From positions 860,324 through 924,323 of the forward strand of contig JACDOX010000144.1 in the NCBI GenBank assembly GCA_014549065.1: a stretch of 64,000 nucleotides of DNA. The letters are read 5' to 3'. A program made the translations under genes and the position numbers. Shown in pieces: positions 35,437-46,814 of this stretch; positions within the stretch are counted from its first letter, which is position 1, and every line of letters begins with the position of its first letter. A model generated the notes under the pieces. The model was not told the DNA's origin. It saw nothing but the letters and a program-made list of their open reading frames with translations, and did no database searches. Source of the stretch: Cardinalis cardinalis. Its lineage: Eukaryota > Chordata > Aves > Passeriformes > Cardinalidae.

Positions 35437-37734
35437 CTGAGTGTGGAGTTTGGAGTTACACACTGAAGAGCTGCAGGATTACAAATATATGAAAAGCATA
35501 CAAGATAAAATCCTCANGCATCACCATCCTTGTGATAACACTGGGACAACTTCAAACCAGAAGATTTCTACACACGTTGTTGGGATGGCAAATCATCCTC
35601 TGGCTGCTGGAAACCAACCTTCGGGGAAGGGAAGACATGCCCAAGTCAGAAAGAAAAGCTGCATTCCCCTCAAGGTTTTGTTTCCTACCTCCCACCCTGT
35701 GCATGTGCTGCTTTCCTCCTCCTCCTCCTCCTCCTCCCCTCTGTGGCTGCGCTGAGCTATTGATCCCTGCCTTGCTCACTCTGGATTTGGGGAAGGGGGA
35801 GGGACGTCCCCAGGGTAGGTCAGGATAAATCAGCACTTTGTCTGTGCCTTGGATTCTGCATCCCTTACTCGAGGTCTCCATTGCATCCTTGTTCCTGTCG
35901 CAATTTTTCTGCCCAATGCCATTTTTACCCTCCCCACACGTCCCAGGGGAGCTCTTATTTATGGCCAGCGCAACAAAACTGAGCGACACCAGCTGTGTCC
36001 CAGCCTGCAGGAGCACATCCATCACGGGGGGCTTTAGAGAAAGCCTTTTGTTTAATTATGGGATCACTCCTTTTCTCTCTGCAGNCCCTTGCCCCTCCTG
36101 GCCTCCTTTTGCATCACTCCAGTGACGAGGCCAGGAGGTATTTCATTCTCTGCTGGCAACTCCAATGATTTCTGGATGTTCTCAGCTCACCTTCCTGCTG
36201 GTGCAAACCCTTTTTCATTGCTCAGAACATTTAACACCTGTGAGGAGAGGGTAAAGGGTCCTTCTCTGCACAGGCAGTCTGGGAACAATAAATATCATCC
36301 TACAAATATTTTTGCAGAAGGACATGTAGTGGCCCTGATTTCTGTCTTCTTCCCTTGTACGTAGCCAGGGTTTTCTTTTGATAAAAAGGAAAACAAAAAT
36401 CCTAAAGGTTTCACTGAAGGGGCATGAGTGCAATTTTCATCCAATCCTTCCCTATTTACTCAGTTTCTGCTATGGCAGATGCCTTAAATGGTTTGGGGTT
36501 GCTTTGCTAATTTTTTCTGATTTTTTTATTTTTGTTTTGTGGTGTTGTTGTTTTTTTTTGTTTCTTCCTTTTTTTGTTTGTTTGTTTGAGTTTTTGTTAG
36601 TTTTTGTTTGGTTGTTTTTTTTTTTCTTTTCACGTAAATTCCGCAAATCCGATTACAAAAAACGAGGGCTCTCTAGGGGGATAGTGCAACCTCTGCTACT
36701 CAGACTCTGAGAAGTGACAACATGCNTAATTTTTTCACAGAGCCCACTGTCTGGAAATGGAGTTTTCAAGTAGACTGAAGTTCATCCTCTGTGGCTCAGA
36801 CTCTGAGAAGTGACAACATGCAGATAAAACACCTTTTGGACAAGTGCCTGCACAGGGGTGAATCCAACACCTCCCACTCCCTGGCAGAATTTGTTTATTA
36901 GGAGACTTGTTTATTCTGAGAGTTAGGAGGAGGAGGAGCAGCAGCAGAATTTTGCTGTCTGCACCTCTCAGAGCCAGAGAAATGGATGGTGCTCGATGGA
37001 ACATTTGGTTCCTCTGAGGCGCCGACATCGCCTTGGTGGTGATGTGAGACAGCAGGAGTGGAAATGCACTTCTGCAGGAGAGGGAAAAGCCTGTGAGCTC
37101 AGACTTGACAATAATTCACCTGGCTGTGTGTCTGGCCCTGCGCCCCAGGATCCCTTCCCAGCTCTGCTTTGCATTTTGCAAATTGTTTCAAGAAATGCCC
37201 GGTTTTCATGGGCCTGTCGGGGGTGATGGATGGCTGGGGACGCCCAGCGAGGATATCTGTCTCCACCAGGGCTCTGTGAGTCAGCTACCCCGTGTCTGGC
37301 TGCTCCTTTTCTGCCTTAAAAGCCTCAATATTCTCCACTCAGCTCACCTTCCTGCTCTTTGCTGGTCTCCAGATCCATTAGTCTGTCTGGGCTGGTACCC
37401 ATTAAACTGCTGAGCGTGGGCTCCTCCCAGCAATCTTATCAGAGCTGCTGCTATTAAAGGCAGAAATAGGAAGAAACTGAGTCACCAGTGCAGGCAGTCT
37501 GGCACTTGGATTTAGACAGAAGTTATGTCAAGGCTTGTTCTTGTTTGTGGAGAGCCACAGAAGCTGCTCTGGACAGTATTTGATTGCTGTGCCTGCGGTG
37601 ATTAATAAATAGTTGGCTAATTGAAAATAGCAGGGCCCTGGATCCAAAAGTCTGAGTTTTGCAATGCTTCTGGNACCAGTGGCCTCTGTGCCACCTCCCA
37701 AGTGCAGATAGGCTTCTGTGGGGGGAATATTGCT
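35437..37734. other. Intergenic, no supported gene
   Basis: Contains a (TCC)n tract at about 35714-35738, a T/G low-complexity tract at about 36510-36630 and a 27-bp direct duplication (36699-36725 and 36795-36821). No frame resembles a known protein. Confidence 0.5.
36699..36821 (+). repeat. 27-bp direct duplication, 96-bp spacing
   Basis: The same 27 bases, beginning 'ctcagactctgagaagtgac', occur at 36699-36725 and 36795-36821. The sequence between them is unique. It looks like a small local duplication. Confidence 0.9.
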
Positions 37735-37970
37735 ACCCCCACCTTTTCTGATTTATGTGACAATTTCCTCCTGGGAACTGTGACAAAACCTCAGCACTGC
37801 TGATGGATGGGATGTCACCAGCGAGCACATTCTCACCTGGGAGCTCTCCAAGCCAGGGGCACACCTATGGTGCCACATCTTCATTTCAACACTCCATTAC
37901 TGCAGCTTTAAAGCTTCTCATATAAAGGCCAAGTGGACATGTAAATGTTTGGCCAGCATGAGCTGTATCA
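37735..37970 (+). repeat. Left arm of a 236-bp inverted repeat
   Basis: The arm ends in 'agctgtatca' and is repeated, reversed and almost unchanged, at 39021-39255. The few differences I see are single bases (for example 'catttcaac' against 'cattccaac'). It has no transposon-like ends or target-site duplication that I can see. Confidence 0.93.
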
Positions 37971-39020
37971 GGTGANTAATTCCAAGGGAGGAAACTGAGG
38001 CACAGGGACTCAGTCTGTGATGCCAGGTTGCTCAGGCAGTGCCTGGGATCTGCAGATGTGCCAGGAGCTNATCCCTGACTGAGACACATTTAACCTCCCT
38101 TGTGTGGTTTTTTCCTTACACAAGGATTTCCAGAGTGGTTTCTTCTGCTGCTGATGGTACTGAAAAAAACCCTAAAGCCCCAAAAAGCCTTTGAACCAGG
38201 TGTTTGTTAGTGCTCTGGCTGGGATGTGTTGCTGTGTTTTGGGGTTGGTTTGGGATGCAGGTGCCCACAGCCAGGTGCTGGCTGGCCCTGGAGCTGTCCC
38301 ACTTTGCCCCATCAGCTCCTGTCAAGTGTAAATGAGGCTGCAGGCAGGGGTGAGGACACCACTGGGTTCCATGTGCCTTAAAAAGGCCCTGCTGAGCCAG
38401 CCATGATGAGAAGCATCCTTGCTCAGCTCAGCACAAGCAGATCCCAGCGAGATCTCCCAGGCTGAGGGCAGTAATTTGACAGTTATGGGGTCTGATGGGA
38501 AGGCAGGGTGGAATCTGCCTTTTATTCTGAATTTTCACCTNTGCTCATTTAAGACGTAGCTGGATGATTTCAGCTNTGAACCTTCTGGTTGTTCTGTGCC
38601 NCCCTTATTCCTGTTTGCATGCAGATTTATTTTAGATTACATCCCATCTTTTCTTGAACGTGTTTCTGTGCTAACTTGTTTGCATCATCTGGTGAATTCC
38701 TTGCAATGGGGCTTTTCAGGAAGGAATGGCTTTTCCTTCCTTTTTCCATTCTCTGTAAAAGAGAGGATCTTANTTGATGTCTCTGGAAGCAAGAAAAGCA
38801 GTTTTACAAATCCCAGCTCTTCCTCTGGGTTAAGTGTAAGAGTTTGCCTGGATTGCCATCCTCGAAAGCAGCTCTTCTACCCCTGGGAAAAAAATTGCTT
38901 TGGCAGTTTAATTTGCTCTCAGTTCAGCAAAAGCCATGGAAAACTGGCCAAGAGTTTTATTGGCACATCTGAGTCATAAAAAAATGAAATAATTAAAAAA
39001 AAGCTATTCACCCTTTTAAC
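37971..39020. other. 1.05-kb spacer of the inverted repeat, no supported gene
   Basis: The spacer has one frame of 127 codons on the + strand (about 38596-38979), interrupted by Ns, with no recognisable domain and no homology I know. I see no transposase. Confidence 0.5.
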
Positions 39021-39255
39021 TGATACAGCTCATGCTGGCCAAACATTTACATGTCCACTTGGCCTTTATATGAGAAGCTTTAAAGCTGCAGTAATGGAGT
39101 GTTGGAATGAAGATGTGGCACCATAGGTGTGCCCCTGGCTTNGAGAGCTCCCAGGTGAGAATGTGCTCGCTGGTGACATCCCATCCATCAGCAGTGCTGA
39201 GGTTTTGTCACAGTTCCCAGGAGGAAATTGTCACATAAATCAGAAAAGGTGGGGG
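39021..39255 (-). repeat. Right arm of a 236-bp inverted repeat
   Basis: The reverse complement of 37735-37970, starting 'tgatacagct'. Such high identity in non-coding DNA means a recent duplication, gene conversion between the arms, or an assembly artefact. Confidence 0.93.
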
Positions 39256-39671
39256 CAGTCAAGATGTGGGACCTGTCAGTATTTCTTGTAAAACGAGGAG
39301 CTGCCCACTGGGACANGCTGGGGTTTGTGCCCTTGTGTTAATTTAAAGAGAAAATGAAGCAGTTAATTCCCATTTTGGATGGGAAGGAGTGACTGGAGAC
39401 CCTGCTCCCCCTCACCCCCTCCCCATGGCAAATGATTTAGTTANTTTGGCATGTGCACATGATTTAGTTATTTCACACTTGGCCTCTGGGAATTATTGGT
39501 ACAAATCCCTTTGCAATGGGTGGAAATGCATAATCACTGATGCCTGAAGATGAGTTTTTCTGCCCTCCCAGATGGTGTGGGAGGGACCCTGCTGGCTGGG
39601 CTGGCTCCTTGCACAGCACAAGCCACAGCCCTGGGACACTCTGATTGTGAAGGATGCTCATTGCTTGGTTT

Positions 39672-39776
39672 TTTGTTTATTTTATTTTATTTTATTTTAT
39701 TTTATTTTATTTTATTTTATTTTATTTTATTTTATTTTATATTTTATTCATTTTATTTAATTTCATTTTATTTTTA
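39672..39776. repeat. (TTTTA)n microsatellite
   Basis: About twenty TTTTA units with decay at the 3' end. No LTR sequence adjoins it, unlike the pentanucleotide arrays at 14, 55.7 and 61.2 kb. Confidence 0.95.
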
Positions 39777-40684
39777 AGGGGATCTTTTTTTAAGCACAGG
39801 GTTCTTTTCGTATTCAATATTTTTCTTAAATCCCTGCAAAGGGGCTGCTTTCAGCTGTTGGGCTGCTCAAAGCCCTCACCTCCAGCCAGAAAAGCAGGTT
39901 TGAAAGATTTGCTGAGGGCTGTGGGATCAGATGTGCCCAGAGAACCTGGGACTGGATTTTCACCACTAAAGCCAGTTTTCAGATGTGACCAGTCTGAATC
40001 CAGCATGAAAATTAGTTCTGAGTTTAGAAGTCCTAATGAAAGCTGGAAACCTGCNTAAAAGGGTTGCTGTGTGCTGAGTGGTCCCAGACTTTTAATTGGT
40101 GTTCATGCAAGACCTTTTCACTCTTTGGGGAATTTGCTTTGAATGTGGATGAGATGTGGAAATTTGGAACTTTTGTATGGAACAGAAGTTGTCACATTTT
40201 TCAGATTCAGAGCAGCCAAGAGTTTCATCCAGCCCATTTGTAATCCCTTCATTTAGATGGAATGAAANGTTTCGTCCTGATAAGGTCAAAGCATGAAAAT
40301 ATGAATATATTAAAATACCTGTCAAAATGAAGGTAATCAAAATGAGAACTGGAGCAAACACTGTTGAAATAATTCACCCGGTTTTTTTCCCCCCCACTAT
40401 AAATTTCAGTGCTGTGGACATATCCTTATGAAATGTTTTCATGGGAAAACTCTATTTTTCCAGTAGATAGCTACCCTGACCAATGTAATAAGATTTTGAT
40501 CAGCTCTTGAAAAAATACAGGTTTTGGGAGAGCGATGCTGAGGTTCTTCAATCACATCCTGCCTCCAGGCTGGCTGCTGGAGGAAGCTCTGGCACTGCTG
40601 CTGTGACCTCTGTCACTCACAGGGCCCTGGGGACCCAAAGCTTGGGCTTTGTGAGAGGGGCTGCNCAGAGGCTGCTTGAAANNN

Positions 40685-41094
40685 GTGAATCCCAGAATGG
40701 TTTGNGTTGGAAGGGANCTTAAAAATCATCGTGTTACACNAGCAGGGACAACTTCCACTGTCCCAGGCTGCTCCCAGCCCNGTCCAGCCTGGCCTNGGGC
40801 ACTGCCAGGGATCCAGGGGCAGCCACAGGTGCTCTGCCCACGCTCATTGTAAAATACTTAATTCTATCTAANCCAAATGGACCCTTTTTCTGTTCAAACC
40901 ATCCCCCCCTGTCCTATCACAACAGGCGCTGCTAAAAATTTTGTCCCCAACTTTTTTATAAGCCCCTTTTACATACTGGAAGGTGCTAGAAGGTCTCCCT
41001 GGAGCCTTCTCCAGGCTGAACAATCCCAGTTCTCTCAACCTTTCCTCACAGCAGAGCTGCTCCATCCCTCTGATNATTTTTGTGGCCCCCGCTG
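40685..41094 (-). mobile_element. CR1 LINE fragment, 3' part, split by an LTR
   Basis: The + strand reads as the reverse complement of the CR1 3' region, from 'cccagaatggttt' through 'ctgccagggatccagggg' and 'gtctccctggagccttct' to 'ctctgat.atttttgtggcc'. The match then breaks at an LTR and resumes at 41480. The reverse transcriptase part is absent. Confidence 0.88.
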
Positions 41095-41479
41095 TGTGAC
41101 GGTGTTCACAGGGGTCTGAGGATGAGGGAAGAGANGAGGATCTGACTCCATGTTCCAGAAGGCTTGATTTATTATTTTATGATATATAACACATTAAAAC
41201 TATACTAAAAGAATAAAAGAAAAGATTTCATCAGAAGGCTAGCTAAGAATAGAAAAAGAAAGAATGATAACAAAGGCTTGCGACTCGGACAGAGAGTCTG
41301 AGCCAGCTGACTGTGATTGGCCATGAATTAGAAACAACCACATGAGACCAGTCCCAGATGCACCTGTTGCATTCCACAGCAGCAGATAACCATTGGTTAC
41401 ATTTTGTTCCTGAGGCCTCTCAGCTTCTCAGGAGGAAAAATCCTAAGGAAAGGATTTTTCATAAAATATGTCTGCGATA
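41095..41479 (-). mobile_element. Solo LTR (family A, copy 2), nested in CR1
   Basis: The element is 385 bp. Its ends on the + strand are TGTGACGG and CTGCGATA, the last a one-base decay of the expected CGACA. It interrupts a CR1 whose two halves lie on either side, so it is younger than that CR1. The palindrome at 41282-41304 has the loop TCTCT in LTR sense. A target-site duplication is not clear. Confidence 0.88.
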
Positions 41480-41550
41480 CCCTCGGGACTCGCTCCGACA
41501 GGCTGATGTCCCTCCTGTGCTGGGGATCCCAATGTTGGGTCTCCCCAAAG
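41480..41550 (-). mobile_element. CR1 continuation beyond the nested LTR
   Basis: The sequence 'gggactcgctccgacagg' then 'atgtccctcctgtgctggg' is the CR1 block that normally follows the 'tttgtggcc' stretch at 41080. It shows that the two pieces were one element before the LTR inserted. Confidence 0.8.
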
Positions 41551-44500
41551 CACCACAGAGATAATGGAATTTAATTCATAATTCTCTGGCATCTCCATGA
41601 AAATCTTTTGGGCTCATCAGACACCATCTCTGAGNCTGCACATGCTGTCCTGTCCCTTGTAGGACAGTTGTTCAAGAGGAGGGAATGCAATTGCACATGC
41701 ACACCTGAAAATTGATCCAGGCTATAATAGCCTACTATAAAATACAGTATTTTAATTGTGGCTCTCTCCTCCTCATTCCATGGCAATCAATTCTTCTCCG
41801 TTGAGGCTGTCTCTTCTCCTTTTCTGTCTCCACTTTGTCCCTCTTGGTGTGAATCCAAACTCAATGCATTTCCTAGCAAAACATGAACACTCTGTTCCCT
41901 TCCAGGGGTGCTCCCTGGCTGCCCTTTCCCAGGCACCAGCAGCATTTCCAGCGTGGAGGGGGATCTATAAAGCACGACTTGTAAAGAGAAAGAGCTGGCA
42001 TTTGACTCCTGAAGGGAAAGAGATGGTGGAGAGCTGNGAAAAAGATGGATGCCCCCCTCCCCGAAATATAAAGAAATATGTGCAGAAAATGAAAGAGATT
42101 TAAAGCAGCTATCAATTGGTCGCTGTTCCAGCTTTAAGAGCTGTTGAAACAACATAATAAAAGGCAATAAACAAGAGATTTATGACCTACCTGCTGGAAA
42201 TTGCTCTCTGCAACTCTGGTGTGGGGTGAGCACAGCGTGCCAGGCTGGGGGGATCGGTGCCTGGCGAGCACACGTGCCCCCAGTTTGGGGCCCTGCACAN
42301 GGCCACAGCTCTTCCCTCCATTTCCCTCTCCCTCTCCATCCCCTCCCCTGNCCCTCTGAGCCCTCGTATTTATGGCTTTGGCATTTGGTGTGTTAAAGAC
42401 TCGGTTTTGTTCAGTTTGAGCAGTAAACCCAAGACGATTTGTTGCGATCGATGGCAGCAGGCTGGAATTTTAAGGGCCAGGTATTTTACCATGGGGTCTG
42501 GACCCTCCAGCTAAATCTTGAAGGCAGGGAAGGTGAAAACACACAGTACTGCCCAGGGCAGCGTCGGGAAAGGCTTGTAAACTGCTGGCACGTATTTAAA
42601 TTCCAGGAAAATCACTGGGGGGAGGAATAAATCTACAAAAAACTAAACCTAAGTAAGAANAAAGTGAGCAGCTAAACATGGAGATTTCTAATGCCTTCTT
42701 CAAGGCTGGAATGTCCTTTTAAAGAAAATACAACTTTCACTCCTGCCCCAACCCACAGAGGGCTGAAACTGCAGACATTTGCAGAAAATTGTGGTGNGGC
42801 AGGATCTGGGCTGTGGGGTTTAAGGACCACGGACACAGCACAACTACAACTCTGAAAGTTTGGGGAGACAGATGGAAAATGGGATGGGGACTGGACATTC
42901 ACCTTCAAAACCCACTTGCAGGGAAAAGTGGTTCCACATTTCCCAGCCCTGGGTGTTGCTCTGCTTCTTTCCGAGCCACAAAGCCTTCCCTTGTAAATAA
43001 TTTTTCTCTCTTTCTTCCTCAGACAGANTTTTCCCTCCCNCCTGTCACTCNGGCTTTCCAGCCAGGAGTTCCAGGATTTTGTTCCACNAAGCACAGTCCC
43101 TGAGCGGTGACATGAGGAGCTCTGGCATATCTGATGCTGTTTGTTCTTCGGGAGGGAGGTGGGGGGAGAGTGAGCAGGCTGGGAGGGGGAAATCAATCCC
43201 CTTTCTGGAAGGAGGGATGCAGGATGGCACCGTGCCGTAATCCAGAGGAGCCAGGGAGCGCTGGGGAGACAGATCTGGGACGGGGAGAGGAGGGGCTGCC
43301 CTAATCCTCTGCCCCTCCAAAATCCCCAGCATGGAACAAAGCCCTTGTTAGCAAATAAGGATGGAGGAGTGGTAGCAATAAGCCAAATAAATGCCCTTAA
43401 ATTCAGCTGTAATGAAAACCTGGGAGCCAGCGCTGGAGTCTTTTCATAAACGCTGGGGAACAAGATTGTTCTAATTATAAAAGCCCAATCAGGGGGACCA
43501 GCAGGCATGAAACTATGGATTAATTCAGCTGCTTGAATGCCAGTGTGTGGCAGAGAGGCAGCAACAACCTCCTCCCTCCCTCCCTCCCTCCCTCCCTCTC
43601 TCCCTCCTTCCTTCCCCTACCCTGGAAGAGTTTGAAGGCTCTTTATTTGGCTTTGCTCTGGAAAGGTTTCCTGACAACAAAAAGGAAAAGGGCACAAAAA
43701 CCAAAGGAAGAAATGGCTTTGGTCCTAAGGTTTTCCCCCATGTGCTCANAAACCTCTTCTTGGTGTTTCAGACGGTGGGGATGAGCAGGAGCTTGTCTGT
43801 CCTCTGTTTTCTTCCATGTCTGTCCATCTCAGCAGGGTCATGGACTACTCTCATCCATTCTCCTCNCTTTTCTTCCATTTTCATCCATTCTTCTCCCTCA
43901 AATTAGTTCCTGTCTCCATAAATGAAATGAAAAAAAAAAAGAAAATGAAAAGCTAAATTTTTTGAGGCATGCAGGTTTGGAAGCTGTGAGGAAAGGATTT
44001 GGACTCCTTGAAAGGAAGAAAACAACAATTTCCCTTCATTTCAAATTCAAGGGTCATGTGCCCCCAAAGCCNTGTCTCTGCTGGAAAATATTTCAGATCG
44101 ATTAAATCAGAACCCAGGGTTTCTCCCAAACAGTTGTAGTTTCAGGGTTGGCCTTCTAAAGCTTCTCTTGGAGACTCCAAAGGTTATAAAGTTCCTGCTT
44201 CAAAGGAACCAGAGAGAAATGGCTCGGTGTGAGTGGCCAGGAACTGCAGGAAAACCCCCCCTTTCTCCCTTAATCACGCAACTATGAAAAGATCTTGGAA
44301 AANATGTTTTGGAAATTTGAGTGGGAGGCTAATCCACACCTGTGGATGCTTGGAGAAAGCCTTGTTGATGGTGGAGGAAAAGAATCCTCAAACAGAGGAG
44401 ATTCCCACCCCAGGTCATTATTTCTACTTCCTCCTCTGCTGCCAACTCTGGGGATTTCCCTCATTTCAATTTTTCACTACAAATACAACAAATAAAAATA

Positions 44501-44639
44501 AACCAAACCTTTACTCCTGTCCCAGCCATTTCTCCTGCTCCAGCTGCAGCAGCCCAGTTTGGAGGCAAGAAGCACAGAATTAATGGGAATTCTGTAGATT
44601 TACAAACAAGCACTCAGAGAGGAGACTNTGCCTATTTAT
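41551..44639. other. Intergenic, no supported gene
   Basis: Includes a (CCCT)n tract at about 43569-43616. A 278-codon minus-strand frame (42672-43508) has several Ns, no domain and low-complexity composition; I do not regard it as coding. The stretch around 42060-42180 looks unique and AT-rich. Confidence 0.45.
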
Positions 44640-46190
44640 CTCCTAATACAGTGGTTTAAAAAAAGTCCTTCTTTAATTGCATTTGGGATCTATTCTAACG
44701 ATTTGCCCAGGAGAGTATTAAGATGTCAAGGCTTTTTCATTAGTAATATATCCCCAAACAAAATCTTTGTTAAGATAGGTTAAGGCAGTAAATAGACCAT
44801 TAATTTACAGAACATAATTAGTACCTTGCAGTTATTCATGGAAATAGTTGGATTTCTTTTGTTGTTATTCAATGGCAAGATTTAAAACAAATATAGCAGC
44901 ATCAGGTCAAAAAACAGAGGCAAAAAGCATCAAAGGTATTGATTAAAGTTTCAACAATAACCTTAACTCTGCAGCACTACCCAAAACAACATCATTTACA
45001 CCACCCAAATACATTCTCCCAGTGGTAAATAATGAACACAGAAAACAGCAGCAAGTTTTGAGCAAATATCAATACAGAGCTGTAAAATAACTCATTTTAA
45101 GGGCTAGGGACTATAGCCCACATCTAAAATTGGAAACAATATTGAGGCTCTTCCTTTCATAAGAGATTGTTGGTAATATCAGTATGTCCAATGAAGATAT
45201 TTTATTTGNTATTATTTATTTAATTGGCTCTATTATCTCTGCAACTGTGGCATCATTTTGATTAGAGAAACTGAAATAATTTATTTTGTAGGGTCCTCTA
45301 TAGTCTCAGAATTTAAACCAAATAGATTTTTTTTCTAAAATTGTTCTTAATTGTAGATTATTAAAATGAAGAAATTTCCNGCTGACTTCAGATTGACTGA
45401 AAAACCGATTTTATGAAGATTTTGATATCTTCTTATTAAGAAATTTGATTTGACATGATCCAGAAATCAAGTCTGAGCCAATGTTAATGTTTTATGTGCA
45501 CTACTGCAACTTGCAAAGCAGATTGGAATTTTCAGGGGTCAGGAGCTGTTCTCANAGGACAGTAAAGCCATAAATCATGGTCAGTGCTCAACAGGTAAAA
45601 TATCAAAGTGTGTTAGAAATAATAATGAATTATCAAACTGAAACAAAATGAAAGTTTTTATGTGCTGGATCAAGTAGCTCAAAGTTCATCTGCATCATGA
45701 AATGAAGGAACAATTGCTCTTCCAACTAGATCTCTTGGCAGCAGCAGCAATCAAAACAGAACAAATAAAATGTCACTGAAAATAACAAACTAAATAAACA
45801 AACAAACAAATAAATATATTTTAATTTCTTAAATTAATTTCCATTACTTCTTTACTACTCCTAATAATGCTGATGTGGCATTTCCTACAGATGAGTAGAA
45901 AATAGCATTTCCTGTATGGGAATTTTGCCAATACTCTTTTAAATACAAAAATNAGAACATTTTTCAAATTNAAAAAAAAAATCTGCCAGAAGAACTCCTA
46001 GAAAAAAATTATCTTGCAGAACAAAATATTCAAGTATATTGTTAGTTAATATTTATAATAAGGATATTATTAATACCTAATTAATAATACTTACAATATT
46101 ATTATATAAAAATAATATTGATAGTAGGGATTAATGTAATAATATATGTATTCTTTGATTTGCTGAAATTGCTCTTCTAATGACATTTAA
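44640..46190. other. AT-rich, ORF-free block
   Basis: About 1.5 kb of clearly AT-rich DNA with no open frame above 60 codons on either strand and no repeat I recognise except A-runs and a short TAAA-like patch near 45790-45820. Blocks such as 'ttagtaccttgcagttattc' look like unique sequence. In a gene desert beside a developmental gene such blocks are often conserved enhancers; that is an inference. Confidence 0.4.
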
Positions 46191-46433
46191 AAGGGGTCCA
46201 AACTTAATTTTCTCTCCTTACAGCTGGGAACTGCCCATTTCTGAAGCAGAGACCAGAGCAAGTCACTGGGACTGGGGAAACTGAGGCACTGAGCGGTTTG
46301 GGATTGGAAGCTGCAGGGAGAGGCAGCAGNGTCCCAGCTGGGCACTCCCAGGCCAGCTCCCTGGTGGCATCAGGGGTGGCATTTCCCAGGGACACCCTTT
46401 CAGTGCCAGGGAGCTGCTCAGAGAGCCNCTGGC

Positions 46434-46814
46434 TGTGACNGTGTTCACAGGGNTCTCAGGTTGAGGGAAGAGACCAGGATGTGACTCCATGTTTCANAAG
46501 GNTTTATTATTTTATGATATATATTAGATTAAAAGTATACTAAAAGAATAGAGGAAAATATTTCCTCAAAAAGCTAGCTAAGAATAAAATAGAAAAAAAT
46601 GATAACAAAAGTTTGTGGTTCGGACTCTCTGTCCGAGCCAGCTCAATGTGATTGGCCAGTAATTAAAAACAACTAACGTGGGCCAATCAAAGATCTACCT
46701 GTTGCATTCCACAGCAGCAGATAATTAATGCTTACATTTTGTTCTTGAAGCCTCTCAGCTTCTCAAGAGGCAAAATCCTAAAAACCAGATTTTTCATAAA
46801 AGCTGTCTGTGACA
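46434..46814 (-). mobile_element. Solo LTR (family A, copy 3)
   Basis: The 381-bp element runs from TGTGAC to GTGACA on the + strand. The right-hand flank CCTGGC (46815-46820) matches the left-hand flank NCTGGC (46428-46433) if the N is C. It is the most diverged of the four copies. Its palindrome at 46617-46639 has the loop AGAGA in LTR sense. Confidence 0.87.

Noticed and set aside
37971..39020. A DNA transposon with 236-bp terminal inverted repeats
   Set aside because: No transposase frame, no TA or other target duplication at the outer edges, and no known terminal motif; kept only as an unexplained inverted repeat.
42672..43508. A 278-codon minus-strand frame
   Set aside because: Several unresolved bases, no domain, no splice or promoter context; likely a chance frame in GC-rich DNA.
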